From NCBI GenBank assembly GCA_011503125.2, contig WWBZ02000001.1:744001-808000 (forward strand): DNA of 64,000 bases, read 5' to 3'. Positions 1 through 8,799 of the stretch are shown here, piece after piece. The translations under genes were made by a program, and so were the position numbers. The stretch is from Botryosphaeria dothidea. Lineage: Eukaryota > Ascomycota > Dothideomycetes > Botryosphaeriales > Botryosphaeriaceae. The notes below the pieces were generated by a model. It saw only the letters and a list, made by a program, of their open reading frames with translations. It had not been told where the DNA came from and did not search any database. Every line of letters starts with the position of its first letter. Position 1 is the first letter of the stretch.

Positions 1-1384
1 TGAAAGAGCAATACATCTCCTCCCTCTCACCAGCTCCTCGATCCACAAACAGAAGCATATTTTCGACCATGGCGCCACAGCCCGACTCCTCGCAGCTTCG
101 CAAAAACGGTTCGAAGTCATTCCAAGCCTCTTTAAAACAGATCCACGGTGGAGCTCCTAGCATGCTCGGATGCTTAGCTCCAGCGATAGGGACATAGGCC
201 TCGTTGTAAATCATGTTCAAGTCTTGGCCCCAGAAAACGATAGCGGGATTAGGGCAGGCATTTACGAGGTTACACATGAACTTGAGGGTCGAACTCCATG
301 ATTCAAGAGGACCGAGCGCAGTTTTTGACCAATCCTTATCGCGGATGAGTTGCACATGGGGCGCGAGGTTAGGCGGAGGGGGGTTGCAGGTCCAGTCATA
401 TCGAACGTTGACCGGTAAAGAGCTCTGCCGGTAGTATGTACTGGTTCCTGGGGTCAGAGGGACAGCGCTCACTTGTGGTGGTAAGCTGCGTCTCCTTTCA
501 AACTTTAAAGAATCCTTCCTTGCTTTCCCTGCCTCGATTTTTGTCTGCCCATCTTCGTGCTCTTCCCTAACTCTCCTCGGTTCCTTTGTCATAGCTTTTG
601 CCTTCACTTCAGGAGGCCTAGCCTCGACCTTCGTAACTCCCATCTCTTCATTTTCGCCGTCCAGACCTTCCAAGCGTTCCTCAAGTGGCTCTCCTTCCGG
701 TGGACCCACAGCCTTGGTGGAAAAATAAATGTTTGAATAGGACGCGGTCAAATGATCAGGGTGCCGATAAGCCTCTCCGTAGAGCACTTTCCAGCGTCTT
801 CGGACCGTAGTAGCTGCCCACGTCATTCCTCCATACACAAGGGTGTATTTCTTTTTCACATATGTCCTCCGCGACAGGTCCAGGATCCATGCCCTGAATA
901 CAGGATAGGTGACCCAGGCAGGTTGGCCGTACGGGCTGCTAGGCGCATTCCCTTCGATTATCTCGAGCAAATTCCCTGCATCTTGCAGCGCCTGGTTGTA
1001 GTATATGATTGGCAGCGATTGTGGGAGGCGATCCGAGGACGCGGGGACGGATGATGACGTCTTGGGCGGGGTGGATTTGGCGAGGAGATCGACGACGAAG
1101 GTAGGCCTGGCGTCGAGGTCGAGGAAGTCGATGAGAGGCACGCCGTTGAACAAGTCGTCCTCGCGCGACATTTCGGGCTCCGACTCAGGGCCTTGGTGCA
1201 GGGCGCCGTGGTGGAGGGTAGGCTGCGAGGTAGGCCGGCCGCCGAAGATGGACCACGCAGGCTCGCTCGGGAGCCGGTCGCTCGCGGTTGTAGGGCGGGA
1301 GGATTCGCTGCCATTGCTGCTGCCGTTGCTGTGCATGCGGCCGGCGCTGAGACCGCCACCTTTGCTGGCGATTGACGCTAGCAT
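1..1384 (-). CDS. Hybrid histidine kinase, N-terminal part (partial at left edge)
   Basis: An open frame of about 461 codons starts at the ATG at 1384 and runs uninterrupted off the left edge, so only the N-terminal region is present. After a low-complexity, Ser-rich leader comes a polar, Lys/Glu-rich linker (about residues 220-300). Then follows a stretch typical of the N-terminal PAS-like region of fungal hybrid sensor kinases: DWSKTALGPLESW near residue 345, FWGQDLNMIYNEAYV near 385, and FKEAWNDFEPF shortly after. Members of this family go on to further PAS/GAF, HisKA, HATPase_c and receiver domains, which lie outside the window. These kinases act in His-Asp phosphorelay signalling. The family call rests on the W-S-K-T...LGP...SW and YNEAY pattern, not on the catalytic domains. 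The start is the first in-frame ATG of the continuous frame; an upstream exon cannot be excluded. Confidence 0.72.
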   Translation of the reverse strand, partial: MLASIASKGGGLSAGRMHSNGSSNGSESSRPTTASDRLPSEPAWSIFGGRPTSQPTLHHGALHQGPESEPEMSREDDLFNGVPLIDFLDLDARPTFVVDLLAKSTPPKTSSSVPASSDRLPQSLPIIYYNQALQDAGNLLEIIEGNAPSSPYGQPAWVTYPVFRAWILDLSRRTYVKKKYTLVYGGMTWAATTVRRRWKVLYGEAYRHPDHLTASYSNIYFSTKAVGPPEGEPLEERLEGLDGENEEMGVTKVEARPPEVKAKAMTKEPRRVREEHEDGQTKIEAGKARKDSLKFERRRSLPPQVSAVPLTPGTSTYYRQSSLPVNVRYDWTCNPPPPNLAPHVQLIRDKDWSKTALGPLESWSSTLKFMCNLVNACPNPAIVFWGQDLNMIYNEAYVPIAGAKHPSMLGAPPWICFKEAWNDFEPFLRSCEESGCGAMVENMLLFVDRGAGEREEMYCSF

Positions 1385-2568
1385 GGCGTCTCGAGGCGCG
1401 CGTCTGTGCTGGCGACAATGGCTCGCTGCTTGCTACCCCAGGACGGGTCTGTGCCCTGGATGCTAAGGCGGTGGGTAATCCGGCGGTGTGAAGAGTGATC
1501 GTCGGAGAGTAGGTTCAGATAGAGTTCGGCGGTTGCACAAAGAGCCAGGCGAAGGCAGGGCGCGATGTTGGACGGAGTGCCTGATATGGCAACAGGCGTG
1601 ACAGGCGGTTTCGCCGCATGCGCGGCGGCGGCGTCAGAGCGTGGGCAGAAATTTTTGGAATGCCAGGAGCCGGCGACGCTCAGCTGCTGGGACGGTCGGG
1701 GCCAGCGTGATTGAGGGAAAGGTACGATTCCGCGCATGGCAATTCTAGACAATGCGATTACTGAGTAAGTGCCCGCTAATCGGTCCAGATCGCCGATGCT
1801 CGTGGAGCTCCATCGAAGGCGACCAGGAATTGGCAACGAGTCGCGGCCGTGCGGTGTGGAGCGCGGCCGGAGGCGCGTGGCACATGGCGATAGCAGGCAC
1901 AGGCCGCAACGGGGGGAAGTGAATCCAAGTCGCATTCCGTCTCACAGCACACCAGCCCGTGTTGTGGCAACCGCGCCAGCAACAGATCGTCGCATTTGTT
2001 TCGCCGGAATCTGCGCTGGGCCCCGCGTCATTAGGGCCCGCCGCAGATCGCTCCACGCTCAGACGCGAAGGAAGCGATGACGCGCGACGGGCTGATGTTT
2101 GTAGGGCAAGGCTGACTGCAAAGAAGAGTGCCCTGCAGCCGCACCGCGCTGAGAACGAGACCCTTCCAGGATACGTCAGTAGCATCGTGCGGCTGTCTCA
2201 TCAACGCTATGCCTGGAGCATTGGCTTTTAATTTCCTGCATCCGGCCCGGCAACGCTTTGTCCAACCGTCCAGCCATCCCACCACCCGCCAATTTGGAAG
2301 TGACACAGCTTGGAGATCACAAAACAAGCGGACCAATGGTGGTTAGAGTCAAACACAATACGAGGCCATCCGGAACGATTTCCGCGGAACCTCGCTCTCT
2401 GTGTATGTAGACCTCGTCGTGCGAGGCCGTCCATGGTATTACTGGTATCCAATCCCGAGATTAACAAGCATAAAAGCCCAGTGGTATCCAAAACAGCAAA
2501 AACATCGCGCCCGAATAAATGCCAGAGACAAAGAAAAGCAACAGACAAGTCACAAGTCTCGGGACCAC
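1385..2568. other. Intergenic region
   Basis: Lies between the 5' end of the histidine kinase and the 3' end of abp2, so it should hold the kinase promoter and the abp2 terminator region. Open frames of 60-185 codons occur on both strands but have no recognisable domains, have atypical composition and overlap one another. I see no gene here. If abp2 has an extra 3' exon (see that entry), it would fall at the right end of this stretch. Confidence 0.5.
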
Positions 2569-4933
2569 TCACAGAACAGCCTCCAGCACCCGCTGCCTCC
2601 ACAATTGTACCTCCCTGTCCTTGCCCTTCAGCTGTGCCTCCAGGTCTTTCACCCTCTCCTCCAGACTCTTCCCCTTATCTGTACCGCCACCACTAGCATG
2701 ACTCCCAGCCTTTACCACTTCTACTTCTTCATCTTTTGACTCTATCATGAGGCCTTTCGTAGCGAATTTGCCCGTGCAGCCACCAAACGTCAGGCTCCAG
2801 CTGACATCAAACGTCTCTTTAATCCTCGTGCCCTCGCCCAGAGCAGGTGCAATCTCCTCGCGCTCGTTATCATCCTCATCAACCGGGCTCTCATACCCAT
2901 CATCGCTGACTCTGTACTTCTGAACAACAATTTTCTTGATGCCGCTGGGGATGGGAGCAGAGCCCAAGCCAATGTGGGTAGAGTAGCCAAGCCAGTTAAC
3001 AAGTCCTTGGTTTGTGGCGCTATCTTCTTCATCACTGCCTTCATTTTGAGCGTTCAACTGCGTTAGCATGGCATCGGCGAGTGCTTTGGCTTCATGGCCA
3101 CGCAAACGCTTCCGCCCGCTGAGATCGGCGCGCAGAAGATCAGCAGCCAACAGGCGCTTTAGTGCCTCACGCGTTACTTTTGGAGCCTCGGGAGTCGGCC
3201 CAGCAGAGTTTTCTTGCTTGTCTGGGCTGTTGGACTCTCCGTTCACCAGCACTGTCGGCGTTACCAGATGGACTGGTCCGCCAGTGTGTTGCGGAACCTG
3301 TAGAGACAGTCGCTGGCCTGCACGGCTGTGAACGGGAGATGGCCCTGCCTGTGTTGCTGAAGCCGGCGTGGGGGGGAAACGGAAGGCCTGGCTTTGAGAC
3401 GGTGTGGGCGCCGGAGGACCCTGTCCTTGGCCTTGTCCGGCAGCTTCCATCAATTGAACACTCGCACTGGTTGGATCCGGACTGTGTCGGGTAAGATCAA
3501 CCGTCGGCTGCTCCTTGGTGTTCGGGTTCGCGGGAAAGGTAACGTAGGGTCCGTCACGGACAGATCGATTTTGCGGAGGCCTTCCACGCAACTTGCCGCT
3601 CGAGCCTGAACCACTGCTTGGCCACGCAGAAGACACTGCCGGCCCGTGCCTGCGCCTGGGTTTTCTTGATCCTGGTGTTACTGCGGACAGAGGCTCGTCG
3701 AAAGCAGAGTCGGGAGGCCGTTCGGTCATTGGGCTAACCGCTGAGAGAGGATGCGGCGTGCTAGGATTCTCATGGTTGTTCACCTGCCAGCGCAAGTGTT
3801 GACCATTCGCCGCGTTTAGAGCAGAGTTTGGCGTCAGACCCCTCTGGTTTGTGCTTGGAGTCCCCATCGAGGCAGCAGTCCATGGATCATTGACAAAGTT
3901 GTCAGGATGTGCACTCATAGGCATTGCACTGTTAGGATATCCCGTCTGTGGGTGGGTGCCGTTGTTGTAAGCGAACGAGGTATCCAATTGAGGTCTCTTT
4001 GGCGGAGGGGTCCCGTGGTCATCGTCGTCCAGGTCCTCTGCCTTCTTGCGCCCACGTTTCGGCTTAAACGCTGGGTCAAGGCCACGAATGGCTAGATCTT
4101 CCTCCAACGGCACTCCGTCCCGACCACCTGGAGGGAACGGATCATTGGGTGGTGGTATATTCGCGTAATATGAATGTGCTTTCCCTTGCAAGAAATCGAA
4201 GAAAGCATCGATGTGCATTGCACGCATCCAACGCTAAGGTGGGAAAGGTTAGTTACGATACGAAATCCTATGCCCCCAATCAAATGCTCGTTGCCACATC
4301 ACCTGGAAGCATTCTGGTAGACGGATGAACCGGGCAGGAGAGGAATGGCAATACGAGATAAGAAAAACATACCTTCAACCTCACTGCGTACTGCTGCACT
4401 TTCTGCGTACTCTGGCCTTTTTCAACATCTGGAGGTTCCACGCCCAGGTCCAAAGCCAGTTGTATCCACGTTTTGATTTCACCCTTCTCAAGTTTTTTCA
4501 AAAGTTCAAACAGATTGTACGGATCAAAAGTTTTGTTGTCGCTCATCGGCGGCTTCTTAAAAACTTTTTTCAATTCGGTGGTGTCATAATGCGGAGGAAA
4601 GTACGGATTGCAATACAGGACGAAAGCCGCATAAATCTCGTCAATGTTCTCGGCCGAGACGCTCTCTGTAGACGGCAGCGAACGATCAGAAGGCACAAAA
4701 TTAGACGGTTGCTGATGGCTTGGAGAAGCACTATAGCGCGGTGAGGCATTGAAGCCGGGAGAAGAGCCGGCCATGTTACCGTGGTGGAAATGGCGCTGAG
4801 CTCCCGGAGTAGAAGCCAAATTTGGATCTATGGCGGGCGAATATTGCGAGTAGGCAGGACCGGAAGAGCCCTGCTGCTGCGGATATTGGTGATTATGAGG
4901 GGAAAGGTGCGATCCGTTAGTGTTGAAATCCAT
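2569..4933 (-). CDS. abp2: ARS-binding protein 2 (Abp2 family)
   Basis: Two exons, 4933-4373 and 4233-2569, give about 741 residues. The 139-nt intron has a GTATGT donor and a TTAG acceptor; splicing joins VRLK to RWMRAMHID without a frame change. The conserved block (about residues 97-225) carries IDEIYAAFVLYCNPYFP, KTWIQLALDLGVEPPD and the helix after the splice, matching the fungal Abp2 family, named after the fission-yeast protein that binds origin (ARS) elements. The N-terminus is Gln/Pro/Ser-rich. The long middle part is disordered, with a basic patch KPKRGRKK that could be a nuclear localisation signal. The last about 40 residues look like a short coiled coil (LEERVKDLEAQLKGKDREV). The TGA stop overlaps a GTGAGT donor, so an additional small 3' exon is possible. 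The family call is from remembered conservation; a nuclear DNA-binding role is inferred from the family. Confidence 0.72.
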
Positions 4934-5650
4934 GGTTCCTGCAGAGTAGTAGTCCGGCTGCTACTTCGGCGGACGCGGAGTAAGGGCCGCCAATGGCCGT
5001 CAAATGCTTTTTCTCGTTTGCGAAGCCAAAAATTTGGTTTCCAGAGAGCATAGGAGAGAATCAGTCTCCTGATGCGCGGCGCGCGCGAGCTGAGGAAACG
5101 CGCAGCAGCGCGAGCGCGTGCAGCAGCCTCGCCGGACGGTCGGCAGTTTGCTTGTGGCGATCTAAGGCCAGCTGCGACGCGTGCAGAATGTCGGCGTCTG
5201 GGTTCGATTCAAAAGGAGCGGTTATGTTGGTTGGTGGTGCCCAAATTTGCGGTCGTTTTGGCGGACTTGCGAAGTTTAGGGGAGTTTGTCGCTATTTTCA
5301 GGTATATTTTTGGCGCCCCTTGACCTGAAACGCAATCCCCCCAGCCAGCTAAGCCGCATGCAGAAGAACCACTGCACGTGATCTGTCCCATGTGCCTCCG
5401 CTTGTGCCGAGGTTTGGTGCAAGGACGCAAAGCCGACTGGATGCATGATGATGCTTGAAAGGTGCAAGACCACCATATCAACCCGCTCCTTTTTCGTCGC
5501 CCATCCGCATTGCAACTAATCTCTCGTCCTGTCATAAACTCTATCCTGGCTACCGCTTCTGAGATTCTTATTTCCATTGAATACTTCGATACCTACTTTC
5601 AAAGCATCGCCGTGAGCTCTCCAACGCCCTCCCGGTACTCTCCCCGCAAA
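4934..5650. other. Divergent intergenic/promoter region
   Basis: This 717-bp interval separates two divergently transcribed genes (abp2 to the left, peroxisomal carrier to the right) and must hold both promoters. No coding potential is evident. The right end is pyrimidine-rich just ahead of the carrier ATG. Confidence 0.5.
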
Positions 5651-6808
5651 ATGTCCGCACAGGCACAGGATCTCAGGAAGACCTCGGACAGCGAGTCGGC
5701 CACCCCCGCGGCCTCGACCGTTGCCCAGCAGAGCGACAATGTCGCCCACGCCCTCGCCGGAGCGGGTGGAGGCCTGCTCTCCATGGCCTTGACGTAGGCT
5801 CCCTTGACAGCGACCCCGCTGCCAAAGTCGCGCTGATAGAAGCCAGCTACCCGCTCATTACTCTCTCAACCCGCGCCCAGGTTGAGTCCAAGCGGGCACA
5901 ATCATCAACTCTCGATGCCACCAAGCGCATCATCCAGCGCGAGGGCATCAGCGGCCTCTACGCCGGCCTCGAGTCCGCGTTGTTCGGCATCAGCGTCACC
6001 AACTTCGTCTACTACTACTGTGAGTCGCAAGTGAAAGACCCAAGCAGGGTGTACTCAAGGCTGACGGAGGGGCTGCGATACTCCAGGGTACGAATGGACC
6101 CGCGCCGGGTTCGAGAAGGGGGCCATCAAGGCTGGCCGACCCTCCAAGAAACTCACCACCGTCGAGTCGATGATCGCGGGCGCCCTCGCCGGCAGCGCCA
6201 CCGTTCTCATCACCAACCCCATCTGGGTCGTGAACACCCGCATGACGGCCCGCAAGTCCGAGTCCAACGAACAACTGCCCGGTAGCAAGCCCGCCAAAGC
6301 CCCGTCGACCATCGGCACCCTCCTCTCTATCATCAAGGACGAGGGCTTCATGCGCCTCTTCGCTGGCGTTGTTCCAGCCCTCGTCCTCGTTATCAACCCT
6401 ATCCTCCAATATACGTTTTTCGAGCAGTTGAAGAACGTGTTGGAGAAGAGGCGGCGCGTCACCCCGACGGACTCGTTCTACCTTGGTGCTCTGGGCAAGC
6501 TGCTGGCCACATCGATCACATACCCCTACATTACGGTGAAGAGCCGCATGCACGTCGCCGGTAAGGATGGTCCCAAAGAGGACATGATGACGAGCTTCCG
6601 CCGCATTCTTAAGGAGGAGGGGTGGGCAGGTCTCTATGGAGGTAAGTCAGCCTTGTCAAGTAGAGACTGAGTGTGGGATACTGACGGAATGGTAGGCATC
6701 GGCCCCAAGGTCACCCAGAGCGTGATCACGGCTGCATTCCTGTTCGCCTTCAAGGATGCTCTCTACGACATGACGGTCAAGGCCAGGAGGGCGGCGGTCA
6801 AGAAATAA
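5651..6808 (+). CDS. ant1: Peroxisomal adenine nucleotide carrier (PMP47/Ant1 type)
   Basis: Four exons: 5651-5793, 5847-6019, 6087-6641 and 6696-6808, giving 327 residues, the usual size for mitochondrial-carrier-family proteins. All three introns are short GT-AG introns and keep frame. The three tandem repeats carry TYPLITLSTRAQ, TNPIWVVNTRM and TYPYITVKSRM in the positions of the carrier signature, and the opening GAGGGLLSMALTYPL is characteristic of the fungal PMP47/Ant1 group. These proteins exchange ATP for AMP across the peroxisomal membrane to supply acyl-CoA activation for beta-oxidation. The bases between exons 1 and 2, and between 2 and 3, contain stops and no carrier sequence, which supports the splice choices. 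Six membrane helices are expected. Confident about family; the substrate is assigned from the subgroup motif. Confidence 0.88.
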
Positions 6809-7581
6809 ATGGCGCCCTCTGCGGCACAGAGTACCTATGCGGCCCTTGCAGGAGCAGTGGGTTGAAGGCGTCATATCACACCACAGAACGGATACCCTGC
6901 AGGTGTTCGGCTACAAAATCCATATTGGTGGGTGTTAATTTGCTCAACGTCAAGAAGATTCCCAGGCACGATGTTCATATGTGTAAGAATTCTGGCCGAA
7001 AGATGGAAGAGGTAGAGGCTCTGCGAGCATTTTCTTGCACCCCTCCGATGAAAGGTCCAATGAGAAGAGTTATCTCACGTACATAGTCCACGTGCACTTC
7101 GTGCTTTATGCTTGATTCTTTTGCTTCTTTCCGAGGCCTTTTAGCTCTTGCATGTGTTAAGCGTTCTCATTTCCATTTTTGTGCCTCTTGACCGCAAGGA
7201 TGCAGACTGGTTCTCCGTCAAGCCCCGCCATCTGTCTCACAATCAAGCTTCGACGGGCATTAAAGATAAGGTCATGTGTCCCTTCCATCATCTTCACATG
7301 CATGCAACATAAATCCTTCGAATTGCCTGGTTGTCCACTCGGCCCGGGCCCGTACCGGTAAGGCTAACAAGCGACAAGCACACAGCCTAGATTCGCCGCA
7401 TTCGGCATGACGAAAAGCTGAGCAAATCCGAGGCCGGAGAACCGGAGAGCCGCAGGACACTACAGACACGCAATTCAAGGGAGAAATGGAACGATTGATG
7501 ACGTTGAATCCGGTGGAGATTCACTGGCCACGTACATAGTGAAAATTGGTAAAAATAACTTCCCATCAAGTCATTCAAGAA
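6809..7581. other. Intergenic region
   Basis: 3' flank of the carrier gene up to the initiator tRNA gene. It is comparatively AT-rich with no recognisable coding sequence; it presumably holds the carrier polyadenylation signals. Confidence 0.5.
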
Positions 7582-7588
7582 AGCTGCG

Positions 7589-7600
7589 TGGCGCAGCGGA
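7589..7600 (+). promoter_or_regulatory. RNA polymerase III A box of tRNA-iMet
   Basis: TGGCGCAGCGGA fits the internal A-box consensus and is wholly upstream of the insert, so the insert increases A-to-B spacing without breaking either element. Confidence 0.7.
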
Positions 7601-7604
7601 AGCG

Positions 7605-7661
7605 GTAAGCATCTCTCACTGGAAAAGTTCCTCCGAACAAATTTACTAACAACCTTCACAG
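7605..7661 (+). other. Intron-like insert in tRNA-iMet (GT-TACTAAC-AG)
   Basis: 57 nt starting GTAAGC at 7605 and ending CACAG at 7661, with an exact TACTAAC at 7644-7650 (candidate branch A at 7649, 12 nt before the 3' end). Length, 5' site, branch site and 3' site are those of the spliceosomal introns in neighbouring protein genes. Its position (24/25, in the 3' strand of the D stem) is not the canonical 37/38 site used by the tRNA endonuclease, and I see no bulge-helix-bulge fold at its ends. Removal regenerates all four stems exactly. Confidence 0.8.
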
Positions 7662-7688
7662 CGCCGGGCTCATAACCCGGAGGACAAT

Positions 7689-7699
7689 GGATCGAAACC
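7689..7699 (+). promoter_or_regulatory. RNA polymerase III B box of tRNA-iMet
   Basis: GGATCGAAACC, the initiator-type variant of the B-box consensus, spanning the T arm in the second exon. Confidence 0.7.
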
Positions 7700-7723
7700 A
7701 TTCGCAGCTAGAAATCTGCTTTC

Positions 7724-7729
7724 TTTTTT
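7724..7729 (+). terminator. Pol III T-run terminator after tRNA-iMet
   Basis: Six consecutive T residues, preceded by a further TTTC, 14 nt past the tRNA 3' end; typical Pol III terminator. The insert itself contains no run of four or more T. Confidence 0.75.
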
Positions 7730-8799
7730 GCACTTTTTCTGCTTCTCGAATTTTGAGTGGTCAAACGCCATTGTGCGTGTCTCCACCAGTTTCATTTTGG
7801 TCCGTTAAGGCCCACATCGGGAAAGAAATGACTCACTCTCCTTCTCCCAGCACCCACTTCGTGACCTTAACCCTTTTCTGACTGGTTGCCCTGCTATCCG
7901 GGCCAATTCTGGGTAACATCTCATTGTTAGAATTGGAGTTCGAAACCCATGAATCGCAACATTGCAGTAATGTAATAAAGTATCTTCGCTGCTCCAGACG
8001 ATGTCGGTGCCCATCGAATTTGCGACTGCAATATGCCCGCTGGGAATGGAGAATCAGTGCACAACAATCATATTTGTGCAACAAAGTACACGAGAAAAAA
8101 AAAGAGGAAGTAGCTTGACGGTCACCGTGAACATATTTAGTCAAGATCCTGCAGAACAAAACGCCGCAGGCTTAGCCGTTCCTTCATTCAAGGCGGGTCA
8201 ATCCACTTTGACGTCAAACACAAAGGATAGGAGGCAGAAGATGAAAAAAAATTCGATAGTAGTATAAACCCGTATCAAATGCACCACAGCCCCGTTACCA
8301 TCCCTCCATTGCCCCTGAAGACCGAACGAGAGGGAATATCACCTCGCAAGCTATGCAGATCGAATGACTACTAAAAACTGAAACCAGGCAAAAAAAAAAA
8401 TTCGAAAAAAAAACCGCCTCAAGCAATCGCAGAACTGCTGCTACCGCCTGCCGCCATCGCCATAATTTTTGTTATACTACAAGAAGAAAAGGGCGTGCAA
8501 ACGTGAGGATGAACCCAAGAAAGCAAGAGGAAGGGGGAGACGCCCAAAGAAACTTTACAACCCTCGAACCTGAACGTCAAAAAAGGAAGCACTAGTTTTT
8601 TTTTGTGATGAAAGCCGGGACGCCATATCGCTGTGGAGAAGCGGCACCAAAAGCCACTGACGTTGTCAACGGTCGTCAAAGTAGACATAGGAGAAAAGGA
8701 CCCTGACCCAAAGGCCGAGGTTCTCAATGGCTTAAATCTAGGACGACCGGGTCGCAAGAGTATGCACGCAGATATTGAGCCGCAGATGCAGCTAGCAGC
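7730..8799. other. Intergenic region
   Basis: 3' flank of the seb1-like gene. AT-rich with several poly(A)/poly(T) tracts (for example around 8100, 8390 and 8590) and a palindromic TTGACGTCAA near 8207. Short open frames on both strands show no domains; I see no gene. Confidence 0.5.

Larger units (their letters stand above)
7582..7710 (+). tRNA. Initiator tRNA-Met (CAT) with an mRNA-type insert in the D arm
   Basis: Exons 7582-7604 and 7662-7710 join into a perfect 72-nt initiator tRNA. The acceptor stem AGCTGCG/CGCAGCT has seven pairs including the A1-U72 pair typical of initiators. The D stem is GCGC/GCGC (its 3' strand split as GCG plus C), G26, anticodon stem CCGGG/CCCGG with the three G-C pairs that mark initiators, anticodon loop CTCATAA with CAT at 34-36, variable AGGAC, T stem AATGG/CCATT and T loop ATCGAAA (A54 and A60, again initiator features). 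Discriminator is A73. The 57-nt insert 7605-7661 is unlike a normal tRNA intron: it lies between positions 24 and 25, begins GTAAGC, contains TACTAAC 12 nt before its end and finishes CACAG. Internal A box, B box and a T-run terminator are all present, so the gene looks functional. The nature of the insert is inference. Confidence 0.9.

Noticed and set aside
5195..5225. B-box-like GGTTCGATTC near 5202
   Set aside because: No matching acceptor stem, D arm or anticodon arm around it; not a tRNA gene.
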